A stretch of DNA of 64,000 bases. It comes from Lacipirellula limnantheis. Its GTDB lineage: Bacteria; Planctomycetota; Planctomycetia; Pirellulales; Lacipirellulaceae. Shown piece by piece: positions 16,366 to 27,601 of the stretch. How positions within the stretch are numbered: the stretch's first letter is position 1; the number at the start of each line of letters is the position of its first letter. The notes beneath the pieces are model-generated. The model saw only the letters and a program-made list of their open reading frames with translations, had not been told where the DNA came from and searched no databases. The stretch lies in NCBI RefSeq assembly GCF_007746075.1, contig NZ_CP036339.1, positions 1,636,856 to 1,700,855 on the forward strand, in the 5' to 3' direction. Both the position numbers and the translations under genes were made by a program.

Positions 16366-18501
16366 CTAAAACCCGCCGCGGCCCCCGCCGCGCCCGCCGC
16401 CGCGACCGCCCGGACCGCCCGGACCGCGCTGCTCTGTACCCATTTCCCGGGCCCGACGTTCGGCCTCGGCGTCCTGCTTCATGATAAAATCGTACTCACG
16501 AATCGTTTTTCCTTGGGCGAGCTCGTTCTGCATCATCAGGCGGCCCGATGAATCCATCACGAGCGCTCGCGCCGGCGCCGTGAGATTGCGATTCTTCGAC
16601 ACGAGCTGCTCGCCGCCGTCCAGATCGACGAGCGTCAGCCCCGTGAGGAAATTGAACTGCGGCGAATCCTGCGGCTCCTCCGGATCGATCTTGTAGAGCG
16701 TCGACCAGATGATCTTCGCCTTCTGGACAAAGTTGAGCACGCTGCCGCGCACGTACCAGCTGTCCATTGCAATTTCGGCCGCGTTATTGCTGTCGACCGA
16801 CTTGATGATGAGGCGCGCCTCGGGCTCGGGGCCGGTGAGGTCTTTGGTCTGAGCGACGAAGGTGAGGCCCGGCCGCGGCACGACCGCGACGGGGCTTGGT
16901 TCGCTCCAGTCGGTCATGCGGTAGCGAATCTTCTCTTTAGCCTGCCGCGTGGAAACTTTCGGATCGAGGTACTTGGCGGGCTGGTCGACGTTGACGTCCT
17001 TGACGACCAACTGGACGCGGTAACGGTAGCGACGGCCCGGTTCAACGGTGTCGTCAAAGAACCGGAAGAGCAGCGTCTTGGTGGCGCGGTCCCAAACGTA
17101 CGGGGGCAATTCCGTGGCGGCCATACCGCCGCCTCCCATGCCGGGACCCATGCCCATGCCGCGACCTTCGCCGCCGCGCCCCATTCCCATCCCCATGGAT
17201 CGACCCATGCCCATTCCTTCGCCGCCTCGTCCGCCATAGCCGCCGTAGCCGCCCGGCGCACCCATTCGCATTTCACCCGGCCGGCCCATGCCCATTCCTT
17301 CGCCGCCGCGGCCATAGCCACCCATCATTCCAGCGTTCTCCGGCCGCTTTGCCGCGCTGGCAAAGTCATCGGCGTCTTCTTCGGTCGCGGGCGGTTTGGC
17401 ATTGGGATCGGCTTCCAGCGGATTGACGCCCATGAGGTCTTCCGGCTTTGGCAACGGTAGATCGGAATGGGTCACTTCTTCGCCCCACTCGCGCATCACC
17501 ATTGGCGGCAGCGGGAACGTTAGCAGCGGATGAATGTACTTTGGATTGACCAGATCGGGCGTCTGAATCGGCCATGTCGCCATGCGATCGAGGATCACCT
17601 TCGGCATCACCTTCTTCAGTAAGGCAAATTTGCCCGTCCCCTCGTCGGTGACCTCCGCGCGTTCAATCACATAGCCGATGTACTGAGGCTCATCGGCCGC
17701 TGGATTGAACCCGCGCGCCGTCGCGAGGGCGTCTTCATACATCTGGAACTGTTGCTTGATCGGCACCTTGGCGAGCACGGTGACCCAGGAGGTTTCGACG
17801 ATCTCTTCGAAGCCTTGCATCGGGGCGCCTCCCATCGGGGGGATGACCAAGACGCCGTCCTTGGTTTTCATGCCGCCCATTTCGCCCATACCCATCCCGC
17901 CGCGGGCCCCTTCGCCGAAGCCGCCGCGCATGCCGGGGCCCATGCCGCGACCCGGACCTGGTCCCCGTCCCCCTTCGCCCCCTTCTTCGGCCATGCGCTC
18001 CGCTTCTTCGGCAGCCTTGGCCCGTTCTTCGGCCGCTTTGACGGCGGCGGCGCGCATGTTCTCGCGGATAGCTTCGGGATTGCTGCTCATCCACAGGCCA
18101 GCGCCGGGGCGGACTTCCAGATCTTCAACGGCGACGAGCACCGGATCCTCCCGGAGCTTCACGGGGGGGATCACCAAAGGATTGATGTGTTCGATGATGG
18201 GATACTGCTCTGGTTTAACCGGCGCGGTGACGCCGTCGCCGGAGCGCGAGCGGAACTCGGTGAAGTCGGTCCGATCTTGGGGAGCGAATGTCTCCCAGCT
18301 CATGTTCTCGACCTTCGTCTTCGCCGCATTGGCTTCAGCCGTCAGCGCCGGCGGCTGCTTTGCGTCGTCGACCACAGGACGCCCCAGCGAGCTCCAGATG
18401 AGCATGCCGGCCACCGCGAGGATGGCAGCGATGCCGACCTTCTCCCCGTGGTTGAGCAAGAATCGCACGAATCCATTGGCGCCTTTGAGTTTTGCTTTCA
18501 T
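16366..18501 (-). CDS. Single-pass membrane protein with Met/Gly-rich and RGG segments (pilus/secretion locus)
   Basis: 711 residues, not a recognised family. A short cytoplasmic head is followed by one membrane helix (VGIAAILAVAGMLIWSSLG, about 22-41). A Glu/Ala/Arg-rich coiled segment runs near 145-170, with Met/Gly/Arg-rich low-complexity blocks near 170-210 and 385-470 (GMGMGR repeats). Next comes a beta-rich, FN3-like segment (LFRFFDDTVEPGRRYRYRVQL), and a C-terminal tail of RGG repeats. Its place after the PilMN fusion and the PilO-like gene suggests an inner-membrane alignment or PilP-like part, but no PilP signature is visible. A near-identical Met/Gly block occurs in the neighbouring upstream gene. 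Confidence 0.7.
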   Translation of the reverse strand: MKAKLKGANGFVRFLLNHGEKVGIAAILAVAGMLIWSSLGRPVVDDAKQPPALTAEANAAKTKVENMSWETFAPQDRTDFTEFRSRSGDGVTAPVKPEQYPIIEHINPLVIPPVKLREDPVLVAVEDLEVRPGAGLWMSSNPEAIRENMRAAAVKAAEERAKAAEEAERMAEEGGEGGRGPGPGRGMGPGMRGGFGEGARGGMGMGEMGGMKTKDGVLVIPPMGGAPMQGFEEIVETSWVTVLAKVPIKQQFQMYEDALATARGFNPAADEPQYIGYVIERAEVTDEGTGKFALLKKVMPKVILDRMATWPIQTPDLVNPKYIHPLLTFPLPPMVMREWGEEVTHSDLPLPKPEDLMGVNPLEADPNAKPPATEEDADDFASAAKRPENAGMMGGYGRGGEGMGMGRPGEMRMGAPGGYGGYGGRGGEGMGMGRSMGMGMGRGGEGRGMGMGPGMGGGGMAATELPPYVWDRATKTLLFRFFDDTVEPGRRYRYRVQLVVKDVNVDQPAKYLDPKVSTRQAKEKIRYRMTDWSEPSPVAVVPRPGLTFVAQTKDLTGPEPEARLIIKSVDSNNAAEIAMDSWYVRGSVLNFVQKAKIIWSTLYKIDPEEPQDSPQFNFLTGLTLVDLDGGEQLVSKNRNLTAPARALVMDSSGRLMMQNELAQGKTIREYDFIMKQDAEAERRAREMGTEQRGPGGPGGRGGGRGGGRGGF

Positions 18502-18527
18502 GGCATTTGATTCCGGCTGCGAGCGGT

Positions 18528-18612
18528 GAGTTACGAGTTACGAGTTGAAACTGCGAGGCGCGATTCGCGATGTCGTTGTTGCATTTCTCTCGCAACTCGC
18601 AACTCGCGACTC
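18528..18612. repeat. Inverted repeat with tandem GAGTTGC/GAGTTAC units
   Basis: The left arm (18528-18557) has three tandem GAGTTAC/GAGTTG-like heptads; the right arm (18587-18612) has the complementary CGCAACT/CGCGACT heptads. It occupies the gap between the PilO-like gene and the RGG-tailed gene, both on the minus strand. A second copy of the family lies at 39966-40034. Confidence 0.65.
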
Positions 18613-18627
18613 CATTGCTGAACTACA

Positions 18628-20094
18628 CTACCGAACGACGGCGGCGTCGCCCGCTGCCAACGCGTCGGGCGAGGCGGCGGCGTCATCGCCGGGAACGGTC
18701 AGAATGGTGGCATCGGGCGGCATGTAGATGTAGACGACTCCTTGAATTTCAACGGTGGCCAGGTTCGCCGTGTCGGCCGGGTTGAGGCTCATGCCGGCCC
18801 CCATCCCGCCCATGCCGGGTCCCATGCCCATGCTGCGGCCTTCGCCGCCGCGTCCCATACCCATGCCCATCGGGCGGCCCATCCCCATCTCACCGCCGCG
18901 TCCCATTCCCATGCCGGGGCCTCCCATCCCGGGGCCGCCGGCAGCCGCGGCCATTTCGAAGGCCTGGCCATCTTTGTCGATCCCCGATTTCTCGCGGTTG
19001 ATCCGCAGTCGCTGAACTTCAATTGGCAGCGGTGCGTTGGCGCACTCGACGAGAATTTTCGGCAACCAACGTTCGTCCATCATCAGGACCATCCGAATTG
19101 GCAGCCGACGAAACTCGGTTCCCATGCCGCTGGCGGCATCGGCAATCGGCTTCCCTTCAGCGTCGATGTAGCGGCCAGCGAGGAGCATGGCGTCGACGTC
19201 GACCCCCTCGGCTCCGCCCTCGCCCATAGGGCGCTCCATCGGTGGCGCCTCGCCGCCAGCGCCCATCGCTTCGGCGGGCATGAGGATCACCGACTCCTGC
19301 GCCATTGCGAGCCCCGCCGGGGCTCCGACCTCGAGCGACTGAATCACGCGGATCGCCGTATTGTCTGGTCGCGTGGCCCCACGCTCCTTATTGGTGTTGG
19401 CGATCGCCCGTAGCAGCGTTTCGTAGACCCAAAGATCTTCCTGGGTGACCCAAATCTGCCGCGACGTCGGGACGCCGGTGAACTCCAGCTGCTGGCGGAG
19501 ATTCGCCTGGTCGAGCCATTGGACGAGATAGTCTTCTTCGATCGGATTTCCTTGGGCGTCGTAGAGAGTTTCCGCCGCGCCCCCCCCCTCGCCCATGCGC
19601 CCCATTCCGGGACCGAAGGTGGCGGCGCCCTCGACCGGCATCTTCTTCGCATCGACGATTTCAACCAGCCCGTCGAAGCGGTTCTTGATGTAGTTCTGGT
19701 AGCGATCGCGGAACAGCGGCTTGATTTGCGAATCGAACTTCGCGTTCTCGACGTAGGTGACGAAGTCGGCGCCGAGCACCGCCGGCCACTTTAGCACTTC
19801 TTCCCGCTGGGCATCGAACAGGCTCTGCCACAGCTTCTTCACGCTGTCGGCGATCTTCTTGGCTTCCTCGCGCTCCTTGGCGTTGACGCCGGGATTGCCG
19901 TGGACGGACTTGTCTTTGATCGACTTCATCTCGCTGAACTTGCCGTCGATCTGCGTCTTGTTGGCGGTGAACTGCCGCTGCAACTCGCCGGAGGCCATCA
20001 TCCAGCAGACGACGGCGGCCAGCGTGCCGACGACGCTTAAGATCCAAAAGCGTTGGAGCCATGCGGCCTTGAGGAACGCTCGTACTTTATCCAT
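18628..20094 (-). CDS. PilO-like single-pass membrane protein with Met/Gly-rich segment
   Basis: 488 residues. One N-terminal membrane helix (WILSVVGTLAAVVCWMMA, about 17-34) is followed by a charged coiled coil (about 36-100), a globular part with IRMVLMMDERWLPKILVECANAPLPIEVQRLRI, which has the alpha/beta look of a PilO/GspM ferredoxin-like fold, and a Met/Gly block (MGMGMGRGGEGRSMGMGPG). The C-terminal 55 residues contain a beta hairpin (LATVEIQGVVYIYMPP). In type IV pili PilO follows PilN; here it follows the PilM-PilN fusion, 103 bases downstream. The PilO role is inferred from order and topology. Confidence 0.65.
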   Translation of the reverse strand: MDKVRAFLKAAWLQRFWILSVVGTLAAVVCWMMASGELQRQFTANKTQIDGKFSEMKSIKDKSVHGNPGVNAKEREEAKKIADSVKKLWQSLFDAQREEVLKWPAVLGADFVTYVENAKFDSQIKPLFRDRYQNYIKNRFDGLVEIVDAKKMPVEGAATFGPGMGRMGEGGGAAETLYDAQGNPIEEDYLVQWLDQANLRQQLEFTGVPTSRQIWVTQEDLWVYETLLRAIANTNKERGATRPDNTAIRVIQSLEVGAPAGLAMAQESVILMPAEAMGAGGEAPPMERPMGEGGAEGVDVDAMLLAGRYIDAEGKPIADAASGMGTEFRRLPIRMVLMMDERWLPKILVECANAPLPIEVQRLRINREKSGIDKDGQAFEMAAAAGGPGMGGPGMGMGRGGEMGMGRPMGMGMGRGGEGRSMGMGPGMGGMGAGMSLNPADTANLATVEIQGVVYIYMPPDATILTVPGDDAAASPDALAAGDAAVVR

Positions 20095-20197
20095 GGTTTC
20101 GTCTCGACGGCGCTGGGCCTGATCTCTGGTCCACGGCGAGCCGCAGCTCGTTGGTCGTGAATCTCAATTGACTGGTGCTGGAGTTGATCCGAAAAAA

Positions 20198-22456
20198 CTA
20201 TTGCGCCGCCGGCTGTTCGGATGCGGCAGCTTCGGCGGCCGCTTTCGCGGCGGCGGCCTCGGCCTCGGCGGCGAGCCGTTTGGCGGCCGCTTCGCGACGC
20301 TCGGCTCGCGTTTTGGGTTGCCAACAAAACTGAACGACGAAGTCGTATCGTTTCACTTCGAAGATTTTCGAGACGGGAAGGGCAGGGTCCACGCCAGGGG
20401 CAGCGCCCTCTGCGCCGGCGACCGGGGCCGCCGGGGCGAGCGCGCCAAATCCAGCAGGCATGCCGCCCCCAATTCCCCCGTCGCCCATGAGCGCGGCGTC
20501 GGGATCGATCGGCTCGGACTTCAACGGTTTGCCCGCCACCAGCCAGGGGCGGCTGATGCCCATGTCTTTGAGCGACACGTCGACCAATTCGCCAGTAAGC
20601 TTCTTGGACGCTTCGTCGTACCCATCGGGAAGTTTGACGGTCCCCTCTTCGAGCGCTTTGACGAGCGTGTCGATGACGAACTTACGAGTCTGATTCGTCT
20701 GGTCGGCGTTGTGGTAGTGGTAGCCGGTCAACTGGATGACAAAACCGGGGCCGGTCGGCGCTTCACCCGGGGCCGCGGCGGCGCCCCCGGCTGCCGGGTC
20801 GGCCGTCGCGCCGGCAGCGTCAGCCGGAGCGCCGGCGGCAGCCGCCGGATCACCCGCGGCGACCGCGTCTTCGTTCTTCGATTCGAGATACTTGGCATCG
20901 ACCGGCGTGATGTACTCGGCGGCCAAATCGGCAAAGTGGCGTTCGTCGAGCGCCGTGATATGGAGCTCGTTGCGGCTCATCACATGGTCGGCGTTCTCTT
21001 CCCGCGGCCGCGGATCGCGCGGCAACGACGCGTCGAGCGCCTTGATCAGGTCGAGCCACTCGAGCCGACCCTCGACGTTGCTGGTGAGCTGCTCCTGCGT
21101 CTTGATCAGACCCTCAGCGGCAGTTTTTATGCTTGCCCGCTCGGCTTCGAGTCCATCGGCGCTCGTCTTCGTGCTGGCCGCCAAGCTGAACGCGCTCTTG
21201 AAGTCATCGCGGTTAGTGACGTCGGCCGAACGCCATGACGAGACGTGGGTAAAGTAATTGAAGGTCAGCCCGGCCAGGACGGCGGCGACGCCGGCGACGG
21301 CCCACGGCTTTTTGGCGCGGATCATCCGTTTGCGGACGATCTCTTCCGGCAGCAGGTTGGTCTTCAGTTCCGACTTACCTAGCGCCTGGACGCACAGGCC
21401 GTACGCGGGGCCGAAGCTGAGAATGTTTTCCTTGTACTGCGCGTTGCTGCCGGCGCTGCCGGCGGTGAGGCGATTGAAGTCCTCGATCGGCTTGACGTCT
21501 TGCTCCAGATTCTGGGCCAGGTAGCGCTGCAGCCCGGGGAGCTTCATCGCGTTGCCCAGGGCGATCACTTCGCCGATTTGGGCCGCTTTGTCGAGGCTCT
21601 GGAAGTAGCCGAGCGAACGCTGGATTTCGGCCAAGAGGTCGCTGAACACCGGGCGCATGGCCTGGAACACGGCCTTCGGATCGTCGGCCTGAGTGGCGTT
21701 GCGCTTCAGGTGCTCGGCCTTGACGAACGTGAGCTTCAGTTCCTTGCTCAGGGCCCGCGTGAAGTGATTGCCGCCAATCGGAATATTGCGCTGCCAGACG
21801 CGAAAACCGTTCGTCACGACCAGATCGGTGGTGTCCGTACCGAGCGAGATCACAACCGTCGAGGAAGGGGGCTTCGCCGGATCGTACGGCTGCGACTTCA
21901 TCTCTTCGAACCGGTCGAAGCAGACGTAGTTGTAGACCGACAGCGGAGCCAGCTGGATCAAGTCGACTTCGATGCCCGCCGCTTCGAGCGGGGCCAGGGC
22001 GCGGGCGACCTGATCGCGCTTCATCGCGAACAGGCCAACCTCGGGCTCCAGGGCGAAGCCGTCCTCCTCGCTGCCGCCGGTGAGTTGCTGGTAGTCCCAG
22101 ACCACATCGTCGAGCGAGAAAGGAATCTGCTGCCGGGCTTCGTACTTGACGATGTCGGGAATCTTCTTGGCTTCGACGGGCGGCAGCTTGATGAACCGCA
22201 TCAAGCCGTTCTGACCGCCGACCGACATGGCGACGGTATCGCCCACCAATTCATTCCGCGAGAGGAACGTTTCGAGCGCTTCGCGGATCAGTTCCGCCGG
22301 CTCGGCCTCGGGCTGAGTCAGAATTTTGGGATATTCGATGTAGTCGAACGACTCGACGACGAGCCGCCGGGGTTCTTTCTCATGGGGACGGCATCGAAGC
22401 GCCTTCAAAGCGCATTGACCAATATCGATGCCCCATACGGCGCCACCCTTGGCCAT
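20198..22456 (-). CDS. pilM: PilM-PilN fusion: actin-like pilus assembly ATPase joined to an inner-membrane segment
   Basis: 752 residues. The first 365 are PilM: VWGIDIGQCALKALR (nucleotide-binding loop), VAMSVGGQNGLMRFIKLPPV, EARQQIPFSLDDVVWDYQ, VVISLGTDTTDLVV and VIALGNAMKLPGL. At about 367 the PilN hallmark NLLPEEIVRKR begins, followed by a membrane helix (WAVAGVAAVLAGLTFNYF) and a helical periplasmic part, an Ala/Pro-rich linker near 530-580, a second beta-alpha segment (FVIQLTGYHYHNAD) and an Ala/Glu tail. PilM recruits to the membrane through the PilN N-terminus, so a fusion is mechanistically sensible. The ATG at 22456 has GAGG eight bases upstream. Confidence 0.88.
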   Translation of the reverse strand: MAKGGAVWGIDIGQCALKALRCRPHEKEPRRLVVESFDYIEYPKILTQPEAEPAELIREALETFLSRNELVGDTVAMSVGGQNGLMRFIKLPPVEAKKIPDIVKYEARQQIPFSLDDVVWDYQQLTGGSEEDGFALEPEVGLFAMKRDQVARALAPLEAAGIEVDLIQLAPLSVYNYVCFDRFEEMKSQPYDPAKPPSSTVVISLGTDTTDLVVTNGFRVWQRNIPIGGNHFTRALSKELKLTFVKAEHLKRNATQADDPKAVFQAMRPVFSDLLAEIQRSLGYFQSLDKAAQIGEVIALGNAMKLPGLQRYLAQNLEQDVKPIEDFNRLTAGSAGSNAQYKENILSFGPAYGLCVQALGKSELKTNLLPEEIVRKRMIRAKKPWAVAGVAAVLAGLTFNYFTHVSSWRSADVTNRDDFKSAFSLAASTKTSADGLEAERASIKTAAEGLIKTQEQLTSNVEGRLEWLDLIKALDASLPRDPRPREENADHVMSRNELHITALDERHFADLAAEYITPVDAKYLESKNEDAVAAGDPAAAAGAPADAAGATADPAAGGAAAAPGEAPTGPGFVIQLTGYHYHNADQTNQTRKFVIDTLVKALEEGTVKLPDGYDEASKKLTGELVDVSLKDMGISRPWLVAGKPLKSEPIDPDAALMGDGGIGGGMPAGFGALAPAAPVAGAEGAAPGVDPALPVSKIFEVKRYDFVVQFCWQPKTRAERREAAAKRLAAEAEAAAAKAAAEAAASEQPAAQ

Positions 22457-22981
22457 ATTCGCGACCTCTGTTCCGTTCGTTATATTACGCGGCGGAGTGT
22501 TCAAGTCCGACGCGACTGCTCACGACGATCAATTACGTGCGATCAACGCAATAGCTTCAGCAAGCCGAAGAGTTTCCAAACGCCCAGGGGGGCGTGGCTT
22601 GACCGCGCGAGCAGCGCCTCACTTCTCTACGATCAAATCTATCGAAGCGCGCCGCGTAGTCAAATTTTCAGCGGAAATCCGCGGACTTTGGCGGCGTCGA
22701 ATCGCTGCGTCAGCGCCTGCGACGGCCCCGGCGTCCGCGCACCTCAGCTGGTTGGCTGTCGGCGGGCTTCCCCCCCCAGCCTGCCATTCTAGTCGAGGGG
22801 AGGCGAATGTATACCCACCGACGCGGCCGTCCCGACCGTTGAAAAGCGTCGAACTTGCGGGAAAAACGGGGCTCGGCGCCAACCTGCGCTGCCAACCGGT
22901 TGCACCGATGCGAGCCCCCCCCGATAACATGAGGGAACGCCAGTTCTCCCCATTTCGGCCCGTTGAGCGCCAGACCGTTCC
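22457..22981. other. Divergent intergenic region between pilMN and cmk
   Basis: 525 bases separate the two divergent starts and must hold both promoters. No hairpin with a T-run, RNA gene or credible open frame is seen. The codons just upstream of the chosen pilM start are open but do not look like part of PilM. Confidence 0.5.
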
Positions 22982-23653
22982 ATGATTGTGACCATCGACG
23001 GCCCCGCCGGCGCCGGAAAAAGCAGCGCTGCCCGCCGATTGGCCCGCCGGCTCGGCTTCCGGTTCCTCGACACGGGCGCCATGTACCGCGCCGTGGCCCT
23101 GGCGGGAAAACGGGCCGGCGTCGACTGGGATCAGCCCGAGGAACTCGCCGCCGTGGCGGCCAGCCTAACGCTGGAGCTGTCGAACGACGCGATCCTGATG
23201 AACGGCGAAGACGTCACCGCCGCCATTCGCACTCTGGAAATCACCACGCTCACCCAGCACGCCGCCGACAATCAGGCGGTCCGCCGCCTGCTGACCGACC
23301 AACAGCGGGCGTTTGCCGCGGGCCAGGACGTGGTCACCGAGGGGCGCGATCAGGCAACGGTCGTCTTTCCGGGCGCCCAGTGCAAAATCTTCCTCACCGC
23401 GGGCGAAGAGGAACGGGCCCGGCGGCGGTTTCTCGACCTTCAGGCGCGGGGCGAAGAAGTCGACCTCGCCGAAGTGCTGCGAAAACAGCGCCTCCGCGAT
23501 CAATGCGATACCGAGCGAGCATACGGCGGCCTGGCCAAAGCAAGCGACTCGATCGAAGTCCTCACCGACGGCCTCAATCCCGACCAGGTAGTCGACCGAC
23601 TGGCCGAAATCGTGCAAGGCGTGCAATCGCACAGCGGGATTGGCTCGAATTAG
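22982..23653 (+). CDS. cmk: Cytidylate kinase
   Basis: 223 residues. The P-loop IDGPAGAGKSSAARRLA, then FLDTGAMYRAVAL, the EGRDQATVVFPGAQCKIFLTA block (normally GRDxGTVVFP) and the lid segment EERARRRFLDLQARGEE identify CMP/dCMP kinase, which regenerates CDP for nucleic-acid and lipid synthesis. Cmk next to rpsA is an ancient pairing, also seen in E. coli. In the GRD motif the usual Gly two residues later is replaced (GRDQAT), a small deviation. Confidence 0.95.
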   Translation: MIVTIDGPAGAGKSSAARRLARRLGFRFLDTGAMYRAVALAGKRAGVDWDQPEELAAVAASLTLELSNDAILMNGEDVTAAIRTLEITTLTQHAADNQAVRRLLTDQQRAFAAGQDVVTEGRDQATVVFPGAQCKIFLTAGEEERARRRFLDLQARGEEVDLAEVLRKQRLRDQCDTERAYGGLAKASDSIEVLTDGLNPDQVVDRLAEIVQGVQSHSGIGSN

Positions 23654-23917
23654 GGGGGGCAGGCATCCGGCTTGGTGGGCCGTCGGCGGCCTGAGAGATT
23701 ACCCGGCGCCGCGATCTTGGCGGAATCGCCGCCGCTGCAACGACTTAACCCGATTGTCCGTTCTCAGCTAGTTTGCTAGGATAACGGGCTTGTCCCTGCA
23801 CCCTTTCCCTTTGGCATGCCGACGTTCGGCGCCAGGCGCAGGAAACTAGTCCCTCTTTTTGGTAGAGGCGGCCGAGCTCCATCGGTCGCAAGTCTCTGCT
23901 CCGCCCCACTTTTTTCT

Positions 23918-25708
<1,791 letters not shown>

Positions 25709-25765
25709 AAGCTCTCCAAATCGGCGCCGACGGGACTGTCGCCGCCGAAGCTAAAGGCCCCTCGA

Positions 25766-25800
25766 GGGCCTCGCAGGTTACGACCTGCGAGGCCCTTTTT
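25766..25800 (+). terminator. Rho-independent terminator of rpsA
   Basis: GGGCCTCGCAGGT (25766-25778), loop TACG, ACCTGCGAGGCCC (25783-25795), then TTTTT. The 13-bp stem is perfect and lies 57 bases after the rpsA stop. The remaining 216 bases before the sigma-factor gene hold no gene. Confidence 0.95.
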
Positions 25801-26016
25801 CTTGGCATCGTCGGAACGCCGCGCGCATTCGGCTCACTCCGCCAACCGCGCTGCATTGTGGAGGGAGCCCGCTCCTATCGTCGATAGAGCTAGCACAGCA
25901 ACAAACGATTAGCACTTGAACGTCGTCGCCGTCGATGGGCAGGGATTGTTCGCGAGGCCTGCGTTAGACGTTCCGGTAGTCGGTCCCCTGTCCACCTCCA
26001 TGCGACGGTAAGCGCC

Positions 26017-26892
26017 ATGCCCTCGACCACCCGCAAGCGAAAGATTTCTTCAGCCGTGCAAACGCCGCTGGAGACCTACCTTCGCGAAATCAACGAGACC
26101 GCGCTGCTCAACGCCCGCGAAGAGAAGGAACTTGCCACCAGCATTGGCGAGGGGGACCTAGCCGCTCGCGACCGCATGGTTCGCGCGAATCTGCGGCTCG
26201 TGGTGAACATCGCCCGCGGTTACTCCGGCAAGGGGCTCGCTCTGCAGGACCTCATCGAAGAGGGTAACCTGGGGCTGCTGCGCGCCGTGGAGGGCTTTGA
26301 TCCCGCGATGGGAACGCGCTTCAGCACCTACGCCAGCTACTGGATTAAGCAGTCGATCAAGCGGGCCTTGATCAACACCGGCAAAACGATCCGCATTCCG
26401 GCCTACATGGTCGAACTGCTGTCCAAATGGCGCCGGGCTACTGCGCGGCTGACGGAAGAGCTCGATCGCACGCCGACGCCGGAAGAAATCGCCCGCGTCC
26501 TCGGCCTGCCGAAGAAGAAGCTGCCGATCATCAAGAAGGCGATCAAAATCTACAACGCCACTCCGCAGACCGACCAGACCGAAGCAGGCTGGACGCTCGG
26601 GGACATGGTGATGGACGAGCGGCAGCAGGCCCCCGATGACGCGCTCGTCGAAAGCGATAGCCTGCGGCATGTCATGGCGATGCTCCAAACAATGGACCAG
26701 CGCGAAGCAACGGTCCTGCGGATGCGGTTCGGCCTCGACGGTTATGAGCCCCGGACGTTGAAAGAAATCGGCGAGGAGCTCGGCCTCACCCGCGAACGCG
26801 TGCGGCAGATCGAGACTGAAGCTCTCAACAAGATGGCCGACAGCATCGAGCACCCGCCGGCGAACATGGGCTTCGACGCGGATCTCGATTAG
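26017..26892 (+). CDS. Group 2 sigma-70 factor (RpoD/SigA-related)
   Basis: 291 residues. Region 1.2 is PLETYLREINETALLNAREEKEL; region 2 contains RANLRLVVNIARGYSGKGLALQDLIEEGNLGLLRAVEGFD and RFSTYASYWIKQSIKRAL; region 3 follows with TPTPEEIARVLGLP; region 4 has VLRMRFGLDG and KEIGEELGLTRERVRQIETEAL. Region 1.1 and the large non-conserved region of housekeeping RpoD are absent, so this is an alternative group 2 factor, perhaps for stress or stationary phase. It has its own space upstream (308 bases from rpsA) and no anti-sigma neighbour. Confidence 0.93.
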   Translation: MPSTTRKRKISSAVQTPLETYLREINETALLNAREEKELATSIGEGDLAARDRMVRANLRLVVNIARGYSGKGLALQDLIEEGNLGLLRAVEGFDPAMGTRFSTYASYWIKQSIKRALINTGKTIRIPAYMVELLSKWRRATARLTEELDRTPTPEEIARVLGLPKKKLPIIKKAIKIYNATPQTDQTEAGWTLGDMVMDERQQAPDDALVESDSLRHVMAMLQTMDQREATVLRMRFGLDGYEPRTLKEIGEELGLTRERVRQIETEALNKMADSIEHPPANMGFDADLD

Positions 26893-27130
26893 TCGATCCG
26901 CCAAAGCGGCATCTCATGCTGCCGCGATCGCTACAGCCGCCGGGCTATGCCCTGTGGGTCAGCAGCGCGGACCGGCTTGCCAGGGCGCTCCGATCGCGCC
27001 ATGCCGCACAATCGGCCTACGCCTTGCATCCGCACCAAGTTGCATGTGATTTGCTGAGCTGACTAGCATGGAGTGAGCAATGCATCGCCGCGGGCGAGGC
27101 GTTTCTTCTCATTTGCGCGCAGGTTCAGCC

Positions 27131-27493
27131 ATGTCTTCGCCTCGTTTGATCGGAGTTGCACTGTTGCTCATCGCCGGCGCGGCGGCTGCGCCTTCGAGCG
27201 CTCAGCAGCCGCCAACGTATGCACGCATGCGTCAAGGCGCCGACGATTGGAATGCGCGCGGCGGCGGCTTTGGCTACGCCTTCCCGTCGTATATGTACGG
27301 CGGGTACTTCCCGACGTTTGGTCCGCCGGTCGTCGTCACGGGGAGCTATTATCAACGGCCTTATCCCGCGCACTTCGAGTTCGCGCGCACGCGCTGGGGC
27401 GGCGCACCGCCCGAGCCAGCGTATCAGCAGGAGATGATGCGTCGCAGCGATTTCCCCTGCGCGAACGACGTGACGCCGACTCCTGCAGAGTAA
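27131..27493 (+). CDS. Small secreted hypothetical protein
   Basis: 120 residues with a clear signal peptide (LIGVALLLIAGAAAAPSSAQQ). The mature part is rich in Gly, Tyr, Pro and Phe (GGGFGYAFPSYMYGGYF), and ends in a single-cysteine region. No known family is recognised. The start at 27131 gives a clean signal peptide; an ATG 17 codons earlier would add an Arg-rich tail. Confidence 0.6.
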   Translation: MSSPRLIGVALLLIAGAAAAPSSAQQPPTYARMRQGADDWNARGGGFGYAFPSYMYGGYFPTFGPPVVVTGSYYQRPYPAHFEFARTRWGGAPPEPAYQQEMMRRSDFPCANDVTPTPAE

Positions 27494-27506
27494 GAACGGC
27501 GTGGGT

Positions 27507-27576
27507 GTCATCCTGAGCAGAGCGATGGATCTGGTGGCTTCATCGAACTGCACGATTCTTCGCTTCGCCTTGAATC
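27507..27576. repeat. GTCATCCTGAGC-type dispersed repeat
   Basis: GTCATCCTGAGCAGAGCGAT with GGATCT forms the left arm (27507-27532), and GATTCTTCGCTTCGCCTTG (27554-27572) the right arm, roughly inverted. It lies between the convergent ends of the small secreted protein and bamA. Same family as 7057 and 12126. Confidence 0.6.
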
Positions 27577-27601
27577 AGCGTTCCTCGCTATATCATGCCG
27601 C

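Noticed and set aside
17100..17340. CCCATGCC-type tandem repeats
   Set aside because: Coding sequence for GMGMG repeats, in frame; not an independent repeat element.
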